From Episyrphus balteatus (taxonomy: Eukaryota; Arthropoda; Insecta; Diptera; Syrphidae), in NCBI RefSeq assembly GCF_945859705.1, contig NW_026605123.1:1-64000 (forward strand): a stretch of DNA of 64,000 nt, written 5' to 3'. Of this stretch, positions 58,571 through 64,000 are shown one piece after another (the stretch's first letter is position 1; every line of letters begins with the position of its first letter). The notes beneath the pieces were generated by a model. It made no database searches, was not told the origin of the DNA, and saw only the letters and a list, made by a program, of their open reading frames with translations. A program made the translations under genes and the position numbers.

Positions 58571-61267
58571 AATTTCCGACAGAATATATTAAATAAGTTT
58601 TTTTGAAAAACATCTCGCAAACAAAAAGACATGAAATTTTGCTTTTTTCGTCATATCTTTTCTATTTTTGCTTTTTTTGAAAAATTGTCAGATATAAAAG
58701 TTGTAGATTTTTTAATTTCCGACAGAATATATTAAATAAGTTTTTTTGATTTTCGCTTTCGTTTTGAAGTTATAGCGACTTTTGTGAAAAAAAACATCTC
58801 TCAAACAAAAAGACATGAAATTTTGCTTTTTTCGTCATATCTTTTCTATTTTTGCTTTTTTTGAAAAATTGTCAGATATAAAAGTTGTAGATTTTTTGAT
58901 TTCCGACAGAATATATTAAATAAGTTTTTTTGATTTTCGCTTTCGTTTAGAAGTTATAGCGACTTTTGTGAAAAAAAAACATCTCTCAAACAAAACGACA
59001 TGAAATTTTTACTTTTTTCGTCATATCTTTTCTATTTTTGCTTTTTTGAAAAATTGTCAGATATAAAAGTTGTAGATTTTTTGATTTCCGACAGAATATA
59101 TTAAATAGGTAAGCTTTTTTGATTTTCGCTTTCGTTTTGAAGTTATAGCGACTTTTGTGAAAAAAAACATCTCTCAAACAAAAAGACATGAAATTTTTTC
59201 TTTTTTCGTCATATCTTTTCTATTTTCTATCTCGCAAACAAAAAGACATGAAATTTTTTCTTTTTTCGTCATATCTTTTCTATTTTTGCTTTTTTTGAAA
59301 AATTGTCAGATATAAAAGTTGTAGATTTTTTGATTTCCGACAGAATATATTAAATAAGTTTTTTTTGATTTTCGCTTTCGTTTAGAAGTTATAGCGACTT
59401 TTGTGAAAAAAAACATCTCAAACAAAGACATGAATTTTTTACTTTTTTCGTCATATCTTTTCTATTTTTGCTTTTTTTGAAAAATTGTCAGATATAAAAG
59501 TTGTAGATTTTTTGATTTCCGACAGAATATATTAAATAAAATTTTTTGATTTTCGCTTTCGTTTAGAAGTTATAGCGACTTTTGTGAAAAAAAACATCTC
59601 TCAAACAAAAAGACATGAAATTTTGCTTTTTTCGTCATATCTTTTCTATTTTTGCTTTTTTGAAAAATTGTCAGATATAAAAGTTGTAGATTTTTTGATT
59701 TCCGACAGAATATATTAAATAAGCTTTTTTGATTTTCGCTTTCGTTTTGAAGTTATAGCGACTTTTGTGAAAAAAAACATCTCTCAAACAAAAAGACATG
59801 AAATTTTGCTTTTTTTGTCATATCTTTTCTATTTTTGCTTTTTTGAAAAATTGTCAGATATAAAAGTTGTAGATTTTTTGATTTCCTACAGAATATATTA
59901 AATAAGCTTTTTTGATTTTCGCTTTCGTTTTGAAGTTATAGCGACTTTTGTGAAAAAAAACATCTCTCAAACAAAAAGACATGAAATTTTGCTTTTTTTG
60001 TCATATCTTTTCTATTTTTGCTTTTTTGAAAAATTGTCAGATATAAAAGTTGTAGATTTTTTGATTTCCGACAGAATATATTAAATAGGTAAGCTTTTTT
60101 GATTTTCGCTTTCGTTTTGAAGTTATAGCGACTTTTGTGAAAAAAAACATCTCTCAAACAAAAAGACATGAAATTTTTTCTTTTTTCGTCATATCTTTTC
60201 TATTTTCTATCTCGCAAACAAAAAGACATGAAATTTTTTCTTTTTTCGTCATATCTTTTCTATTTTTGCTTTTTTTGAAAAATTGTCAGATATAAAAGTT
60301 GTAGATTTTTTGATTTCCGACAGAATATATTAAATAAGTTTTTTTTGATTTTCGCTTTCGTTTAGAAGTTATAGCGACTTTTGTGAAAAAAAAAACATCT
60401 CAAACAAAACGACATGAAATTTTTACTTTTTTCGTCATATCTTTTCTATTTTTGCTTTTTTGAAAAATTGTCAGATATAAAAGTTGTAGATTTTTTGATT
60501 TCCGACAGAATATATTAAATAGGTAAGCTTTTTTGATTTTCGCTTTCGTTTTGAAGTTATAGCGACTTTTGTGAAAAAAAACATCTCTCAAACAAAAAGA
60601 CATGAAATTTTTTTCTTTTTTCGTCATATCTTTTCTATTTTCTATCTCGCAAACAAAAAGACATGAAATTTTTTCTTTTTTCGTCATATCTTTTCTATTT
60701 TTGCTTTTTTTGAAAAATTGTCAGATATAAAAGTTGTAGATTTTTTGATTTCCGACAGAATATATTAAATAAGTTTTTTTTGATTTTCGCTTTCGTTTAG
60801 AAGTTATAGCGACTTTTGTGAAAAAAAAACATCTCAAACAAACCCATGAATTTTTTACTTTTTTCGTCATATCTTTTCTATTTTTGCTTTTTTTGAAAAA
60901 TTGTCAGATATAAAAGTTGTAGATTTTTTGATTTCCGACAGAATATATTAAATAAGTTTTTTTGATTTTCGCTTTCGTTTAGAAGTTATAGCGACTTTTG
61001 TGAAAAAAAAACATCTCTCAAACAAAAAGACATGAAATTTTTACTTTTTTCGTCATATCTTTTCTATTTTCTATCTCGCAAACAAAAAGACATGAAATTT
61101 TTTCTTTTTTCGTCATATCTTTTCTATTTTTGCTTTTTTTGAAAAATTGTCAGATATAAAAGTTGTAGATTTTTTGATTTCCGACAGAATATATTAAATA
61201 AGTTTTTTTGATTTTCGCTTTCGTTTAGAAGTTATAGCGACTTTTGAAAAATAAAACATCTCACAAA
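58571..61267 (+). repeat. Second satellite, about 185-bp monomer
   Basis: Roughly 13-14 tandem units are present. CATCTCTCAAAC starts at 58795, 58980, 59168 and so on, spacing 182-188 bp. Each unit contains GACATGAAATTTT, TCGTCATATCTTTTC, GAAAAATTGTCAGATATAAAAG, TTTCCGACAGAATATATTAAA and GAAGTTATAGCGACTTTTGTG. Some units contain an extra internal duplication of about 60 bp (TATTTTCTATCTCGCAAAC, near 59222, 60202, 60640, 61066), producing a larger recurring pattern. Reverse-strand open frames of 67-95 codons just follow the repeat. It lies within the foldback-like element and is unrelated to the 195-bp array apart from the motif TCGTCATATCT. Confidence 0.93.
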
Positions 61268-61687
61268 CATTGAATTAATGAATGGTTCATAGATTTTAGA
61301 GTGACTCAAGCTTTGGAACGATAGAGACATAACTAAATGAAACAGCGCATAATGTGTGCTTTTTGGTAATAAATAATGTGTTTTAAATAAATACGAAAAT
61401 TGTATAATATTCCATAATATTCATCAAATCAGATGTTTGGGATCACCAAAATGTAACTAGGAAAACTTGAAAATATAATTTTTGAGAAATTTTGTTCACT
61501 CTAATTTTAACAAAGTCAAATAATAGTTCTAGTTAAAAGTCGCGTAAACTTTATGAATAATAAAGAAAACCAAAACAAAAATCAAGAATACATGTATTGA
61601 AAAATTGATTGTCAGAAATAAGATTTATGTGACAAATGCAGTAAAAATGTAAAATGATTATAATGATTTACTTTTTTCAATTATTGC
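61268..61687. other. Low-copy AT-rich spacer
   Basis: About 420 bp without internal repeats, palindromes or credible frames. It separates the 185-bp satellite from the right palindromic arm. No function can be suggested. Confidence 0.5.
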
Positions 61688-62180
61688 CCCAAATACCCCT
61701 TAAGGATGCGCCCGTGTCTGAATTTCCCGCCACTATTATTCTATTATAACTTTTACCAAATCAAATTTTACCTAAGCCTAAGCTAATTTTACCAAGGCCT
61801 AAGCTAATTTTACCAAGGCCTAAGCTAAGTTTACCAAGGCCTTAGGTAATTTTGCCTAGGCCTAACCTAATTTTACTTATGGATCTAAGGTAAATTCACC
61901 TTAAACTATTAAATTCATTTATCTGTTAATTAAAAGTAATTTACATTATTAGTTGACTATTTGACGCCTTTGTCCTACTTTTCGCAATGTAAATATAAAC
62001 GAACGAAAATAACCAAAATATGCATTTGTTACCCTGCTTCACTTGCTTTTATTCTTCTTCACTTTATACCCAAAATGCCCCTTAAAGATACGCTCATGTC
62101 TTGTTTTCCCTCCAAAATTATTAGTTATAATTTTTACCCAAGCTAATTTTACCTAGGCCTAAGCCAATTTTACCTTAGGA
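61688..62180 (+). repeat. Diverged tandem duplication of about 380 bp in right arm
   Basis: CCCCTTAAGGATGCGCCCGT with TTTCCCGCC and TTATAACTTTTACC (61695-61758) matches CCCCTTAAAGATACGCTCAT with TTTCCCTCC and TTATAATTTTTACC (62076-62140). Each is followed by CCTAAGCTAATTTTACC-type motifs. The copies have clear substitutions, so this duplication is older than those in the left arm. Confidence 0.7.
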
Positions 62181-62412
62181 TCTAACATAAATTTACCTAG
62201 ATCTAAGCTAAATTTACCTAGGTTCTAAGCTAAATTTACCTTAGGCCTAAGCTAATTTTTTAGTGACGCCATCAAATCACCTTAGAACTAAGGTGATTTT
62301 GTGTTAGTTTTGTTAGAATTGCCTTAGTCCTAAGGTAAATTTTCGCTTTTTACCTAGGACCTAAGGTGATTTTGTGTTAGATTTTTGGAATTGCCTTAGG
62401 CCTAAGGTAAAT
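61760..62412. repeat. Right palindromic arm
   Basis: Dense CCTAGG, AGGCCTAAGC and CCTAAGGT motifs alternate with AATTTTACC spacers. Examples are at 61774-61870 and 62140-62260. The final perfect palindrome CCTTAGGCCTAAGG is at 62394-62407. Motifs match the left arm (56731-58450) on both strands because the units are themselves palindromic. Confidence 0.8.
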
Positions 62413-63145
62413 TCGTTCTCAGATCCCGTTAGAAAGCGTGCTTGCACTTGCACATGATTCTCTTCGTAAATTCATGGCGTGCAGTTCAGTTTAGTGCTAA
62501 GAAATATTAAACGTGTAAAAATTGTTTTAAAAAGTGAATTATAATATCAATAACCAAGGAAAAACAAAGAAAAGAAGACATAAATACTGTGAACCAGTTA
62601 ATTAAAACAAGCGTTTTGGAAAATATATCAAAGTAAGTAAGTAAGTAAAGCAACAATCTTTTTTACAATTTTATCATTATATATTTGCATTTTTATTTCA
62701 CTGGGAGTAAAGTACTTATTCAACATTTCTTTTTTATTTATTTAATAATACAAATCGTGTGAACTACTCCGTTAAATTAAATTTATCTTACAAAATAAGT
62801 TTTATTTTGGGCAAGTTTCCTTTTTTATTTGATCTTTGCTTCTGTCCATAAAGATAATTCTGTGATTTAAAAATTATAACTATGAATATTGCATTAAAGC
62901 AGCGCGGCAGACGGCATGATTATACCTTTTTTAAATAAAACGAAATCGAAAAAAAAAAAAAACTAACCAAAAAATCAAGAGGCAACGCTTGAAAATTGGA
63001 ACAAAAGGTATGCTTTGTACATAATTACATATCATTATTTTGCCATTTAAGTACCAGGCATTTATAATTTTATGCCCATAGAAAGTATTTGCTCTGAATT
63101 TTGAATCTATATACTTATATGTTTGAATTCAATGAGTTTCTGGCT
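62413..63145 (+). other. Low-copy AT-rich DNA with possible start site and first exon
   Basis: No repeat structure is seen. TTCAGTTT at 62485-62492 matches the arthropod initiator (TCAGTT) and follows less AT-rich sequence. A strong donor, AAA|GTAAGT, is at 62632/62633 in a run of GTAA repeats. A non-coding first exon of about 145 bp is therefore possible. Another donor-like site, AAAAG|GTATGC, is at 63007/63008. No protein frame supports a gene, so this is a weak suggestion only. Confidence 0.25.
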
Positions 63146-64000
63146 TCATTTTGTTCAATTTTAAAATACTTAATTTTTTCTTATCTATTAAAATTGTTTT
63201 TCTTACATATAGACTCATTAAAGAAACGTGAAAAAACGAAAACAAGATTGGTCAGGAGTCAAAGAAATAGGTATGATTTCAATCAATGATTAGATTTTTA
63301 AGTACTAGCCCTATATATGTATATCTATGCCGCCGGGTACAAAGTGATTAAGTCAAAAAGTTGTAATCTTCGGGTTTTCAACAATAAACACTTTATTCTC
63401 TTTCATTGCGCATCAAAAACATAAAGCTAGAGCAAATCATTTCTATAAAAATAAACCGATCTGTACTGAAAACCCCTTTGTACCCAGCGCAAAAGTCATA
63501 AGAATTTGTCCACCGAAAAGCTTTAATTGTTTTTTTTTTTTTTACTTTTGGGAGCTGATAACTCAGCAGCTTCACAAAGTCCAAACTCATTTTACATGAA
63601 CTCAATTCGAAGACCAATTTGACCCAGTTACTTACTTACGTGGTTCATTTTGTTCAATTTTAAAATACTTGTTTTTTTTTTAACTCTATTAAAATTTTTT
63701 CCCTATACTTTACATATAGACTCATTAAAGCCGATCAACAATTTAAAAATCACCATTCCTTGACGTAAAATAAGACCCAAAACAAGAGCTGATAGAAGAA
63801 ACGTGAAAAAAACTTCAACAACATTGGTCAGGAGATAAAGAAAAAGGTATGATTTTCAAATTTCAATAAATGATTAGATTTTTAAGTATATGTACTAGTC
63901 ATATATCTATGCCGCCGGGTACAAAGGGATTAAGTCACAAAGTTGTAATCTTCGGGTTTTGCACAATAAACTCTTTATTCTCTATCATTGGGCATCAAAA
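63146..64000 (+). repeat. Tandem duplication of about 500 bp with exon-like segments
   Basis: CATTTTGTTCAATTTTAAAA starts copies at about 63148 and 63644. Both continue with ACATATAG|ACTCATTAAAG, AAACGTGAAAAAA, ATTGGTCAGGAG, AAAG or ATAG|GTATGATTT, TGATTAGATTTTTAAGTA, GCCGCCGGGTACAAAG and AACAATAAAC-type tails. Splice-like borders define segments 63213-63270 and 63720-63846; the second has about 70 extra bases. The first has an open basic frame, while the second has stops in all frames, so coding is unlikely. GCCGGGTACAAAG at 63332 is inverted as CTTTGTACCCAGC at 63476. The second copy runs off the window. Confidence 0.6.

Larger units (their letters stand above)
56707..62412. mobile_element. 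Foldback-like palindrome-rich composite repeat
   Basis: The satellite ends abruptly and is replaced by CCCAGAGAAAAAGTCGG and then short inverted-repeat units built on CCTTAGG, CCTAGG and AGGCCTAAGC. These arms occupy 56731-58450 on the left and 61760-62412 on the right. Between them lie a separate satellite of about 185 bp (58571-61267) and AT-rich spacer. The right arm ends with the perfect palindrome CCTTAGGCCTAAGG (62394-62407) close to TTCTCAGATCCC, which loosely mirrors the left terminus. Long arms made of short repeats around a different core resemble Foldback elements (family knowledge), but no TSD or transposase was found. It could instead be a palindromic satellite at the array edge. 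Limits are approximate on the right. Confidence 0.45.

Noticed and set aside
58986..60687. Reverse-strand 67-95 codon frames repeated in the 185-bp satellite.
   Set aside because: They are by-products of the tandem repeat; each ends or shifts where a homopolymer length changes.
63333..63488. GCCGGGTACAAAG / CTTTGTACCCAGC inverted repeat as a MITE.
   Set aside because: Only about 13 bp pair, there is no flanking duplication, and the motif recurs in direct orientation at 63911 as part of the larger tandem duplication.

Overview
The window is AT-rich eukaryotic DNA, almost certainly from an insect and most likely a higher fly (inference). The clues are an insect-type errantivirus with an env gene, a hAT-like element with an 8-bp target duplication, and long satellite arrays. 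No host protein-coding gene could be supported. The window looks like constitutive heterochromatin, pericentromeric or a similar satellite block, with one array edge near base 56706.

Layout. (1) Bases 1-56706 are a tandem array of a 195-bp AT-rich satellite monomer, all in one orientation, totalling about 43.6 kb or roughly 224 monomers. Variant monomers recur in fixed order, giving local higher-order repeats of 4, 5, 6, 9, 11 and about 13 monomers. (2) The array is interrupted by three insertions. The first is a 2.5-kb hAT-like non-autonomous element at 2598-5119, with TSD AACCGAGC and a nested candidate element flanked by TTAA. The second is a complete 9,818-bp errantivirus-like LTR retrotransposon at 20760-30577. 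The third is a solo LTR of the same family at 31755-32468. (3) Bases 56707 to about 62412 are a complex palindrome-rich repeat. Its two arms are made of CCTAGG / CCTTAGGCCTAAGG motifs, and they flank an unrelated satellite of about 185 bp. (4) Bases 62413-64000 are lower-copy AT-rich DNA with a possible transcription start and splice sites, plus a tandemly duplicated exon-like segment.

The retrotransposon looks structurally complete. It has two 714-bp LTRs that look identical by eye, a tRNA-Leu primer binding site, gag with two CCHC knuckles, pol (PR-RT-RNaseH-IN) in the -1 frame, an env resembling baculovirus F proteins, and a polypurine tract. A textbook -1 slippery heptamer, G GGA AAC, followed 7 nt later by a hairpin, joins gag and pol. 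A splice donor in the leader and an acceptor just before env could make the env message.

The most informative observation is that the full element and the solo LTR share the same TSD (CTTG) and the same diagnostic flanking satellite variants. They are therefore copies of one insertion event, duplicated by unequal exchange in the satellite; one of them then lost its interior by LTR-LTR recombination. Empty-site paralogs lie at 36572 and 38917. The likely crossover falls between about 31487 and 31577.
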